Source: CG2-30-36-16 sp964372115
Lineage (GTDB): Bacteria > Bacteroidota > Ignavibacteria > Ignavibacteriales > Ignavibacteriaceae
DNA: 64,000 bases
Direction of reading: 5' to 3'
NCBI GenBank assembly: GCA_964372115.1
Contig: CAYJPN010000006.1
Location: 124,001-188,000, forward strand
The translations under genes and the position numbers were made by a program. Positions 9,037 through 16,470 of this stretch are shown here, in pieces (positions within the stretch are counted from its first letter, which is position 1; every line of letters begins with the position of its first letter). A model generated the notes under the pieces. That model ran no database searches and was not told where the DNA came from. It saw only the letters and a list, made by a program, of their open reading frames with translations.

Positions 9037-10740
9037 ATGGCTACTGAATTTAAATTACCTGACCTGGGAGAAAATATCGTATCCGCCGATGTAGTTGGCG
9101 TACTTGTAAAATTAGGTGATACTGTTGTAAAGGATCAGGGGTTAATTGAAATAGAAACGGATAAAGCAACTATTGAAGTGCCTTCTACTATTGAAGGAAA
9201 AGTTGTTGACATAATGATAAAAGAAGGCGATAATGTAAAAGTTGGACAGGCAATAATAAAAATTGATGAAGGCGCAGCAACAATTACGGTAGTTAAAAAC
9301 GAAACGACTGAAATAAAAAACACTACTGCGCTGAAGAATGAAATATCCGCAATAACGGAAAGTAATCCAGTTGCTCAACCACAACAGAATTCTTCTATCA
9401 AAAAAGAAATTATAGATTTTCTTTTACCCGATCTTGGCGAAAACATTGAAACTGCCGATGTTGTAACAGTGCTTGTAAAACCCGGCGATACAATACTAAA
9501 TGATCAGGGTGTTATAGAGATTGAGACCGACAAAGCAACAATTGAAGTGCCTTCAACAGTTGAAGGAAAAGTAATTAAGGTGTTTGTTAAAGAAGGCGAG
9601 AAAGCAAAAGTCGGACAGCCAATTCTTAAAGTTGAGGTCAGTCAAATATCCGAAAAAGGAAAACCAGCTTCGCAAAAACCATTAGTACAAACCGATGAGA
9701 CTGCCAATTTAAATTTGGAACAAGAACCGGAGGCAGAAAAGCAAAAAATTATTGATGACGGTAAACGCGACCAACATGCGCCGGGCGAGATTGATGAACA
9801 GCCGCCAATCTCTAAAAATGCTGCTCCGGCTGCACCATCGGTAAGAAGAATTGCGCGCGAACTTGGTGTGGATATTCATAAAGTTCCCGGCAGCGGTATT
9901 GCAGGTAGAATTTCGATGGACGATGTAAAATCTTATGTAAAAAAATTAAATGAAGCCCGTGGAGATGAACTTACTGCCGGAACCTCTTCTGTTGGAATTA
10001 AACAGGAAAAACTACCTGACTTTACAAGGTTCGGCAGCGTTGAACGGAAACAGATGAGTAACATACGCGTAAAAACCGCCGATCACTTAGGTTATGCGTG
10101 GGCAACTATTCCGCACGTTACACAGTTTGATAAAGCAGATATAACCGAACTTGAAACAATGCGGAAAACATTTAATCCATCCGTTGAAAAAGCGGGCGGA
10201 AAGTTTACAGTTACAGCGGTACTTATAAAAGTTCTTACAAGCGCATTAAAAGTATTCCCGCAGTTTAATTCTTCGATTGACATGGAGAAGAAGGAAATTA
10301 TTTATAAAAACTATTTTAACATCGGCATTGCGGTTGATACCGAGCATGGTTTGATTGTTCCTGTTTTAAAAGACACCGACAAGAAAAACCTTACACAACT
10401 TTCAGTTGAGATGAATGTTATTGCAGGCAAAACCCGCGCACGTAAAATAGGTTTGGAAGATCTTCAGGGCGGCAGTATTACAATTACAAATCTCGGCGGA
10501 ATAGGGGGTACGGCTTTTACTCCGATTGTTAATTCGCCTGAGGTTGCGATACTCGGCGTTTCGCGCGGGAGTTTTGAACCAGTTTACAACAAAGAAAAAA
10601 AATCATTTGAGCCGCGTTTGATGCTGCCACTTTCTCTTTCATACGATCATCGGATTATTGACGGCGCTGACGCTGCCCGCTTTTTAAGATGGATTTGCGA
10701 AGCACTCGAACAACCGATGAAATTGTTAGTTGAAGGATAA
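9037..10740 (+). CDS. aceF: Dihydrolipoamide acetyltransferase, pyruvate dehydrogenase E2
   Basis: The 567-residue E2 core protein transfers acetyl groups from lipoamide to CoA. It carries two N-terminal lipoyl domains, each with the motif EIETDKATIEVPS; the lipoylated lysines are residues 43 and about 166. After a Pro/Glu/Lys-rich linker comes a peripheral-subunit-binding domain (about 266-303; PSVRRIARELGVDIHKVPGSG). The catalytic domain follows from about 330 and ends with the active-site motif DHRIIDGADAARF (HxxxDG). The two lipoyl domains are close copies, as expected from internal duplication. The gene starts 86 bp after aceE. The expected partner lpdA lies 512 bp further on because another gene sits between them. 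Confidence 0.97.
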   Translation: MATEFKLPDLGENIVSADVVGVLVKLGDTVVKDQGLIEIETDKATIEVPSTIEGKVVDIMIKEGDNVKVGQAIIKIDEGAATITVVKNETTEIKNTTALKNEISAITESNPVAQPQQNSSIKKEIIDFLLPDLGENIETADVVTVLVKPGDTILNDQGVIEIETDKATIEVPSTVEGKVIKVFVKEGEKAKVGQPILKVEVSQISEKGKPASQKPLVQTDETANLNLEQEPEAEKQKIIDDGKRDQHAPGEIDEQPPISKNAAPAAPSVRRIARELGVDIHKVPGSGIAGRISMDDVKSYVKKLNEARGDELTAGTSSVGIKQEKLPDFTRFGSVERKQMSNIRVKTADHLGYAWATIPHVTQFDKADITELETMRKTFNPSVEKAGGKFTVTAVLIKVLTSALKVFPQFNSSIDMEKKEIIYKNYFNIGIAVDTEHGLIVPVLKDTDKKNLTQLSVEMNVIAGKTRARKIGLEDLQGGSITITNLGGIGGTAFTPIVNSPEVAILGVSRGSFEPVYNKEKKSFEPRLMLPLSLSYDHRIIDGADAARFLRWICEALEQPMKLLVEG

Positions 10741-10768
10741 AGAGAAAGCGGAATGATTATATAATTTC

Positions 10769-10788
10769 TTACTCTTGCTCTTACTCTT
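10769..10788 (+). repeat. Left inverted repeat flanking the four-helix-bundle gene
   Basis: TTACTCTTGCTCTTACTCTT is the reverse complement, at 18 of 20 positions, of the right-hand repeat at 11196-11215. It lies 28 bp after the aceF stop, and more Ts follow. Each arm is made of AGAGTA-type hexamers, here with one A-to-C change (seen on the minus strand). Confidence 0.8.
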
Positions 10789-10819
10789 TTTTCTTAATTT
10801 AGATTGGCAGGCAATCAAG

Positions 10820-11203
10820 ATGTTTGATCATGAAAATTTAATTGTTTATCAACGAGCTTTAGAATTTGTAAAATTTGCCGATACGATAATTGAAAAACAA
10901 AAGAAAAAAGTCAGTGCCCACTCACATTTAGATAGAGCATCTACTTCGGTTGCTCTGAACATTTCTGAAGGAAATGGAAAATACACCAATAAAGATAAAT
11001 GCCGCTACTTCGATATCGCCCGTGGATCTTCGCTTGAATGTGCTTCTTGTCTTGATATTCTCTTTATTAAAAATAAAATTAATAAAGTAGAATTGAACGA
11101 AGGGAAAGGCATTTTAAAAGAGATTGTCGCTATGCTGATTGGATTGATAAAAAGTAAGTCGGTGAGAGTTTATGAAGATGATGGGGAGTATGGAAGAGAG
11201 TAA
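10820..11203 (+). CDS. Four-helix-bundle protein, S23/IVS family (TIGR02436-like)
   Basis: This is a 127-residue protein if ATG 10820 is used. The open frame extends upstream to 10775, but those residues (MLLLFFL...) are encoded by the flanking repeat and look spurious. It opens with the hallmark FDHENLIVYQRALEFVKFAD, then HLDRASTSVALNISEGNGK and CRYFDIARGSSLECASCLDIL, the signature of the four-helix-bundle family first found as intervening sequences in 23S rRNA genes. Avd proteins of diversity-generating retroelements share the fold. Molecular function is unknown. The gene lies between aceF and lpdA and is bracketed by inverted AGAGTA repeats; its own stop codon lies in the right repeat. This suggests insertion into a once continuous operon. 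Confidence 0.9.
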   Translation: MFDHENLIVYQRALEFVKFADTIIEKQKKKVSAHSHLDRASTSVALNISEGNGKYTNKDKCRYFDIARGSSLECASCLDILFIKNKINKVELNEGKGILKEIVAMLIGLIKSKSVRVYEDDGEYGRE

Positions 11204-11215
11204 GAGTAAGAGTAA
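11196..11215 (+). repeat. Right inverted repeat flanking the four-helix-bundle gene
   Basis: GAGAGTAAGAGTAAGAGTAA contains three perfect AGAGTA hexamers (11197-11214). It mirrors the repeat at 10769-10788 in inverted orientation with 18 of 20 matches. It contains the stop codon of the four-helix-bundle gene (11201-11203) and lies 37 bp before the lpdA start. Confidence 0.8.
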
Positions 11216-11252
11216 AAATACGATACAATTATATTTTAGGAGTTCTTAAAAA

Positions 11253-12665
11253 ATGTCAACAAAACTTACTATAATTGGCGGAGGACCCGGCGGATATGCC
11301 GCGGCATTTTTAGCCGCCGATCTCGGAATGGAAGTTACTTTAATAGATAAAGAAAAAAATCCGGGCGGAGTATGTCTCTACCGGGGCTGTATTCCATCTA
11401 AGGCTTTGCTTCATGTAGCAAAACTTTTAAACGAAGCTGAAGAAGCAAAAAACTGGGGGATTGAATTCGGTAAACCCAAAATTGACGTGGATAAATTACG
11501 AGAATGGAAAAGCAGCGTTGTAACAAAACTTACCGGCGGATTAGGTGTACTTACCAAGCAGCGAAAAATAAATTACATTCAGGGTACGGCGAGTTTTATC
11601 AATTCATCAACCTTACAAATACGCAAAGCCGATGGTTCAACTGTAGATCATAAAATTGAAAAAGCAATTATTGCAACCGGCTCGCGCATTGCAACAATAC
11701 CTTCACTTCAAATTGAAAGTAAGCGACTGCTAAATTCAACAACCTCACTCGATCTTCCTGAAATTCCGAAATCGTTGCTTGTAATCGGCGGCGGTTACAT
11801 CGGTTTGGAACTTGCTTCGGTTTACAGCGCGTTGGGCACAAAAGTGTCGGTCGTGGAAATGCTTCCGGGTCTGCTGCCTGGCGCTGATAGAGATCTTGTT
11901 ATGCATCTTCAAAAAAGAATCGAAAAAAAATATGAAAAAATAATGCTGAACTCGCGGGTTACCGAAATGAAAGATACGGGCAGTTTCATCCAGGTTAAAA
12001 TTGCCGACAAAGATGGAAACATAAATGAAAAAGATTTTGATTATGTCTTGATGTCAATTGGTAGAAAACCTGTAACCGAAGGTCTGGGGTTAGAATTTAC
12101 ACGCGTTAAGGTAAACGAACGCGGCTGGATAAAAGTCAACGCTCAGATGCAGACCGATGATCCGAATATTTACGCGATTGGCGATATTGTAGGTGAACCG
12201 ATGCTCGCGCATAAAGCATCGCACGAGGGTCGTGTTGCTGTTGAAGTAATTGCTGGACACAAAGCGGCATTTGAGCCAAAAGCAATACCCGGTGTAGTGT
12301 TTACCGATCCCGAAATTGCATGGGCTGGTTTAACTGAAACACAGGCAAAAGAAAAAGGGATTAAACACGAAGTTGCAAAATTCCCATGGGCTGCTTCAGG
12401 GCGCGCAACTACATTAGATAGATTTGACGGCGTAACCAAACTTATTATCGATCCGGATGATGAAAGAATTTTAGGAGTTGGAATTTGTGGACCGGGCGCC
12501 GGAGAACTAATTGCCGAAGGAACACTTGCAATTGAGATGGGCGCAAACGCAACCGACTTAAAACTAACAATTCATCCTCATCCAACTTTAAGTGAAACTG
12601 TTATGGAAGCGGCGGAAGTTTTCTTCGGGCAAAGCACCCACATGTACAGACCGAAAAGGAAATAA
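11253..12665 (+). CDS. lpdA: Dihydrolipoyl dehydrogenase, E3
   Basis: The 470-residue flavoprotein reoxidises dihydrolipoamide with NAD+. The FAD-binding GGGPGGYAAAFLAADLG lies at residues 9-25. The redox disulfide is in GGVCLYRGCIPSK (Cys41 and Cys46), the NAD-binding motif is VIGGGYIGLELASVYSALG, and the FAD motif is IYAIGDIVGEPMLAH. The dimerisation domain ends with the active-site His motif HPHPTLSETVMEAAE. All catalytic positions are present. AGGAGT lies about 8 bp before ATG 11253. It completes the pdh cluster with aceE and aceF, although the four-helix-bundle insertion separates it from aceF. The downstream neighbour is convergent. Confidence 0.97.
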   Translation: MSTKLTIIGGGPGGYAAAFLAADLGMEVTLIDKEKNPGGVCLYRGCIPSKALLHVAKLLNEAEEAKNWGIEFGKPKIDVDKLREWKSSVVTKLTGGLGVLTKQRKINYIQGTASFINSSTLQIRKADGSTVDHKIEKAIIATGSRIATIPSLQIESKRLLNSTTSLDLPEIPKSLLVIGGGYIGLELASVYSALGTKVSVVEMLPGLLPGADRDLVMHLQKRIEKKYEKIMLNSRVTEMKDTGSFIQVKIADKDGNINEKDFDYVLMSIGRKPVTEGLGLEFTRVKVNERGWIKVNAQMQTDDPNIYAIGDIVGEPMLAHKASHEGRVAVEVIAGHKAAFEPKAIPGVVFTDPEIAWAGLTETQAKEKGIKHEVAKFPWAASGRATTLDRFDGVTKLIIDPDDERILGVGICGPGAGELIAEGTLAIEMGANATDLKLTIHPHPTLSETVMEAAEVFFGQSTHMYRPKRK

Positions 12666-12719
12666 TTGTTTTATGTTTAATTCCCTTGAGGCATTCGATT
12701 GTGCCCCACTGGAAACGGC

Positions 12720-13109
12720 TTAATTTCTTAATAAAATATTTACCTGATCCAGTACTTTTTCTGCTAATACAATTAAATCCTTACAAATAGTCTCATCGGG
12801 ATAAAAGAAAGGAAGCGCACTGCCAACGGGATATTTTGACGGTAAATAAATACTATCAAGAAAATCACAGTCGTCGTCGGAAAGCCCGGCATCCAAGCTG
12901 TATTCTGCTAAAGTATTTTTTAGTTCCATTATATTATGCGTCTTTTTAAACGGTATAGACTTTTCAATAAATAAAGACTTTAAAGCCTTTTCTACTGACT
13001 GCTGGATATTGTGCAGGCAAGGATTATAAAGTTGACTATCGAGAAGAACTTTAGCTGCGTCAAAATTTTCTTGAGAATAATTTAACCAGTTTTTAGTTTC
13101 TTCTTGCAT
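12720..13109 (-). CDS. HEPN-domain protein (putative toxin of a HEPN/MNT pair)
   Basis: This is a 129-residue protein from ATG 13109. A longer frame to 13151 lies inside the upstream gene and is less likely. The PF05168-type HEPN pattern is clear: WLNYSQENFDAAKVLLDSQ, the central helix HNIQQSVEKALKSLFIEK, then KKTHNIMEL and a closing Tyr/Pro-rich segment. HEPN proteins paired with MNT nucleotidyltransferases are commonly RNases held in check by AMPylation. The catalytic R-x4-6-H motif of the active HepT group is not evident here, so toxicity is uncertain. It overlaps the upstream nucleotidyltransferase by 17 bp, confirming a two-gene unit. Confidence 0.85.
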   Translation of the reverse strand: MQEETKNWLNYSQENFDAAKVLLDSQLYNPCLHNIQQSVEKALKSLFIEKSIPFKKTHNIMELKNTLAEYSLDAGLSDDDCDFLDSIYLPSKYPVGSALPFFYPDETICKDLIVLAEKVLDQVNILLRN

Positions 13110-13392
13110 AAATAACTTCTCCGGTTTCAATTTCACTCGAAAAGAAACCATTTTTATTTTTTTCTACTATTGGGAAAATATCTACCGCTATTTCTTTGGA
13201 GATTTTTCTGATGAGTTTTCTATATTTTAATGCTAAGTTTAGATAGCTGTCTTTACTGCTCTGAACCACGGCAATATCAATGTCGTTGGGGTATTCGGAG
13301 CGGGTAAATGAGCCAAAAATAATAATGCTCTCAATCTCTTCTTCTCCTTTTAACAGTTCAACAATTTTATTTTTTAACTCGATCTTATTCAT
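13093..13392 (-). CDS. Minimal nucleotidyltransferase (MNT), partner of the HEPN protein
   Basis: The 99-residue protein has the pol-beta nucleotidyltransferase core: IIIFGSFTRSEYPNDIDIAVV gives the GS...DxD metal-binding motif, and EIAVDIFPI supplies a likely third acidic residue. The spacing between GS and DID is eight residues, shorter than the usual ten. MNT proteins of this kind act as antitoxins that AMPylate the cognate HEPN toxin. It is translated just before the HEPN gene with a 17-bp overlap. The pair may act in genome maintenance or phage defence. That is known for relatives, not shown here. Confidence 0.85.
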   Translation of the reverse strand: MNKIELKNKIVELLKGEEEIESIIIFGSFTRSEYPNDIDIAVVQSSKDSYLNLALKYRKLIRKISKEIAVDIFPIVEKNKNGFFSSEIETGEVIYARRN

Positions 13393-13458
13393 TTTGGTTT
13401 TTCATATCGTTAGCTTAAATATAGAACAATGATTACTTATTTTCCACTTAGTGCCTGA

Positions 13459-13490
13459 GTATTCAACTTCGTGTGTATTCAACTTTGTGC
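13459..13490 (+). repeat. Two tandem 16-bp direct repeats
   Basis: GTATTCAACTTCGTGT (13459-13474) is followed at once by GTATTCAACTTTGTGC (13475-13490), identical at 14 of 16 positions. They lie upstream of the MNT/HEPN pair and could be an operator for it, or a simple slippage product. Confidence 0.55.
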
Positions 13491-13603
13491 AATAATTGGC
13501 ATAAAATTTTTAACAAAAACATGATGAATAATAGAAACGCGTAATTATACCATCTCCCCTGAATTTTTTGGGGGTATACGGTTGAGGAATTTATCTGGCA
13601 GCA

Positions 13604-15133
13604 TTAACATAATGAAGAATTGTAATCAGAATCTATGTCATCCTTAAAAATATTTTTACCAAGATTTGGTTTTAGATTAATACAAATAAAAAAATCACCG
13701 AACTTAAATATTTTATATTTTTTAAAGCTAGTAGTTTCTTGAATAATTTTATTTAATAATAGTTTTGGGCATTTTTGAATTATAAAAAGTTGAATATCAC
13801 CAAAATAAACTGAATTCAATTTACTAAATAAGAAAAACATATTACGAACAAATGGATTCTGAATTGTTGGACAATCAAAGGTTAAAGTATCTTCAAAGAG
13901 TCTTTCAACCTCAAACGAGATAGAATTTTCTTTTATTTCTTTAACAATAATTTTTTCGAAAAAATTTCGAACAGCGTCTACTTCTGAATAAAAATAAGAA
14001 TCTTCATCATCACCGTAATTATCATATTCGTCTAACAACTCTTCGTCTATGGCAAACTCACGCTCAGCTAATTCGAAGTTTTCTTCATATTTTTCTCTTG
14101 TATCAAGGGAATCCCAATAATCCGGATATTCGTTGGGTTCTTCTTCTTCATCAAACGAAGAGTTAAGATGGTAGTCAGTGGATAAATCTTCAGCGCTTAA
14201 AGATGCTTTAGGAAAAAGAATTTCTTTGGTAGGTAAATATGTAATTTCAGATAGTTCCTGCTCTCTTTCAGGTTCAGAACCATAATCATCATTTGAAACA
14301 TATATTAAATTATCAAGAGGAGAAGAACAATTGCAAGGATTATCTAATACTTTAATAGTGTCGATAGTTGAAATATAAATGGAAAGCAACTCAGTGGATG
14401 ATATAAAAATAGAATAAACGTCAAAGGATGAAATTTTAAAATCTATACCAGATGAGAGAAGGGGAAGCTTGGGAACGGGAAATATTCTATCCTCAAATGT
14501 AAAAAATAACTGCTCATTATTTTCGGAATAAATTTGTGAGAGATCAAAACTCTGAAAAATATATGCATACCCTTTAATATTAATATAATTGAAATCGCCA
14601 ATCATAACATTGCATCCCTTATTTCGGTTACAAAATGACACGTAAGAATTAACCATTGGGAATAATATAGAATGACCAGGAGGCAGATTGAGCATTATAT
14701 ATTCTTTGATATTTTTACTTTGCCGAGAAGTTTGATAAAAACCTTTAAAAATAGAGTAATCGTTAACAAATGCATCTGAGTAATTAGAAATAGATCTTAA
14801 AAAATATATATAAAAACCCTTAAAGGATATAAGAAATTGAATAAACCAGTTATCATATTCCCAGTCATGTAATTTATTATATTTTTTACGACTTAGTATT
14901 TGATTGATTTCTCGGCTTGTAATAAAAATAGTGTAACTTGTATTTATAATTTTACAATTTATGGTCAACCCATGTGTACAAGCATGAGGGTAATAAACAT
15001 TTTCCTCAAACTTAATAGGAAGCTCATAAATTTTATTACCTACTTTAAATTTTGTAAGAAGCTTATCTTTAGCAGAATCAAATTTAATATCAAGGAAATA
15101 AATACTAGCTGTTTCAATTATATTAGAGTTCAT
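13604..15133 (-). CDS. Unrecognised AT-rich protein with a strongly acidic middle
   Basis: I do not recognise this 509-residue protein (start ATG 15133; the frame runs to 15172 but its first 13 residues look non-genic). The first ~285 residues are rich in Ile, Phe, Tyr and Ser (IYFLDIKFDSAKDKLLTKF) and end in a CNC cysteine pair. Residues ~290-385 form a very acidic segment (EEEEPNEYPDYWDSLDTREK; DEELLDEYDNYGDDEDSYFY) that is probably a flexible linker or nucleic-acid mimic. A second folded part follows (FFEKIIVKEIKENSISFEVE). No signal peptide or obvious transmembrane helix is seen. Its base composition is markedly more AT-rich than that of neighbouring housekeeping genes, and it sits beside a HEPN/MNT pair, suggesting horizontal acquisition. 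Confidence 0.7.
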   Translation of the reverse strand: MNSNIIETASIYFLDIKFDSAKDKLLTKFKVGNKIYELPIKFEENVYYPHACTHGLTINCKIINTSYTIFITSREINQILSRKKYNKLHDWEYDNWFIQFLISFKGFYIYFLRSISNYSDAFVNDYSIFKGFYQTSRQSKNIKEYIMLNLPPGHSILFPMVNSYVSFCNRNKGCNVMIGDFNYINIKGYAYIFQSFDLSQIYSENNEQLFFTFEDRIFPVPKLPLLSSGIDFKISSFDVYSIFISSTELLSIYISTIDTIKVLDNPCNCSSPLDNLIYVSNDDYGSEPEREQELSEITYLPTKEILFPKASLSAEDLSTDYHLNSSFDEEEEPNEYPDYWDSLDTREKYEENFELAEREFAIDEELLDEYDNYGDDEDSYFYSEVDAVRNFFEKIIVKEIKENSISFEVERLFEDTLTFDCPTIQNPFVRNMFFLFSKLNSVYFGDIQLFIIQKCPKLLLNKIIQETTSFKKYKIFKFGDFFICINLKPNLGKNIFKDDIDSDYNSSLC

Positions 15134-15228
15134 AGAATGTTTTAGATTTATTTTTATAATAAATATAACCAAAATGAAGGATAATTGTAAAAATTGAAAG
15201 TGTTAAAAATGATATTCATCCATTAACT

Positions 15229-15380
15229 AACGGATTGTGGCCGACAAACCGCCATTATCATGGCTTCGCATGTTTCGTTGCCTACTCATGCGCATGATTC
15301 AGTCCCGTGCTGGTGTTTAGTCTTTGCACGTGCCGGATTGTCCAGCTTGGTTATATTAGCTTTGCTTGTCACACTCATAT
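15229..15380. repeat. GC-rich palindromic block, possible dispersed repeat
   Basis: In an AT-rich setting this ~150-bp block contains a perfect 12-bp palindrome (TCATGCGCATGA, 15286-15297), the hairpin GCCAT-TATC-ATGGC and the palindrome GCACGTGC. It also has two related CGGATTGT segments near its ends. It could be an intergenic repeat, a folded recombination site or a remnant of one. Only one copy is in the window, so repeat status is a guess. Confidence 0.35.
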
Positions 15381-15720
15381 CAAACTCATTAGTCTCTGTA
15401 CACAATTACAAAATATTCTGAAAAAAAAAGTTTCGTTATCTAATATTGCAAGTTGTTGATAGATATTTTAAGATATAAAAACTAGAATTATTTTTTATTA
15501 AAATAATGCGAAATTAATTCTCATCTGTTGCGTCGTACTTGCAAATAGATGAAGACGATATCTTATCCTCGCTCTAAAGTCTAGATTTTACGTTTGGAAA
15601 ATACTCAAATTGTTTCTCTTATTTATGCGAACAAGTAATTTAGAGTCTGCCAGCATAAGAAAGTAGAAAACAGACAAATGAACGACACTTTAATTAGTAT
15701 CTACACACAGGAAAGAACTC

Positions 15721-15858
15721 TTAAAATAATTTTTCTATGCAGAGGTTTTGTCTAACCAATACATTTCCATGTGTAACATCGGTCAGCCCTTTTCTAGGAT
15801 AATCACCTGTTGCCAAGATAACTTTTACATTAGATGCTCGATCCGGGGGAGCCCCTAA
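15721..15858 (-). pseudogene. Possible coding remnant, no start codon
   Basis: A 45-codon open stretch on the minus strand has protein-like composition (GAPPDRASNVKVILATGDY, then PRKGLTDVTHGNVLV) and ends in TAA at 15721-15723. It is closed upstream by a TAA and has no usable start at its beginning. It may be the tail of a decayed gene. The family is not recognised, and chance cannot be excluded for so short a frame. Confidence 0.3.
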
Positions 15859-15997
15859 TTATTTTAACTTATTTGATGTTGCCACCTTCGTTTTATAAAG
15901 TATTTGTGAAAATTTAACGTAATTTCTATTGCTTTTAATATTTGGTCGATTTATATTTGCCGCCAATATAATTAGTAAAATTGTTAAAAAGGTTTTT

Positions 15998-16456
15998 ATG
16001 CTTGATGTAATAGATATTCAAATTTTGAATATGCTTCAAAAAGAAGGTCGGACAAAACGGAGTCAGCTTGCCGAAGCAGTTGGATTATCAATCCCTTCTT
16101 TGAGTGAACGGCTAAACAAACTTGAGGAAAAAAGCATAATAGAAGGTTACCATGCAAAACTGGATAAAAAAGTTTTCGGGTATGATATAATGGCTTTTAT
16201 ACTTGTTGTAATGGATTCATCAAAACATTATAATGAACTTATAAAACGTGTAAAGAGCAACCCTCTTATTATCGAATGCCACTCTGTACTTGGCGAAGGC
16301 TCGCACATGTTAAAAGCAATAACAAAAAATACCGAAGCGCTCGAAAAACTTTTAAGTGAAATACAGGCATGGACGGGTGTGATGGCAACAAAAACAACAT
16401 TTGTGCTATCTACTATAAAAGAAACAACTGAAATTGAAATAACAAATCAAAAATAG
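15998..16456 (+). CDS. Lrp/AsnC-family transcriptional regulator
   Basis: This is a 152-residue regulator from ATG 15998 (AAAAAGG about 7 bp upstream). The frame could begin at 15929, but those extra residues are not family-like. Residues 1-60 are the winged helix-turn-helix (VIDIQILNMLQKEGRTKRSQ; LSIPSLSERLNKLEEKSII). The C-terminal half is the RAM ligand-binding domain (FILVVMDSSKHYNELIKRV ... ECHSVLGEGSHMLKAI). Proteins of this family bind amino acids and form octamers on DNA. It sits 14 bp upstream of glutamine synthetase in the same direction, so it probably senses nitrogen or amino-acid status and controls its own operon. Confidence 0.95.
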   Translation: MLDVIDIQILNMLQKEGRTKRSQLAEAVGLSIPSLSERLNKLEEKSIIEGYHAKLDKKVFGYDIMAFILVVMDSSKHYNELIKRVKSNPLIIECHSVLGEGSHMLKAITKNTEALEKLLSEIQAWTGVMATKTTFVLSTIKETTEIEITNQK

Positions 16457-16470
16457 AAACTGGAGAAAAA

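Larger units (their letters stand above)
15134..15997. other. Long intergenic accessory region, mostly without genes
   Basis: These 864 bp between the unknown gene and the Lrp regulator hold no complete gene. Two islands of higher GC stand out: a palindrome-rich block at about 15229-15380 and a coding-like remnant on the minus strand at 15721-15858. The rest is AT-rich with no clear structure. The promoter for the lrp-glnA unit must lie at the right end. Confidence 0.6.

Noticed and set aside
10775..10819. N-terminal extension of the four-helix-bundle frame (MLLLFFLNLDWQAIK)
   Set aside because: It is encoded by the flanking CTCTTACTC repeat and is unlike the family; ATG 10820 gives the canonical start.
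14900..15145. 81-codon frame antisense to the unknown AT-rich gene
   Set aside because: Shadow of the 509-residue gene; no ribosome binding site or family resemblance.
15229..15380. Integron attC site
   Set aside because: Ends do not match the RYYYAAC/GTTRRRY cores and the long arms do not pair; kept only as an unexplained GC-rich block.
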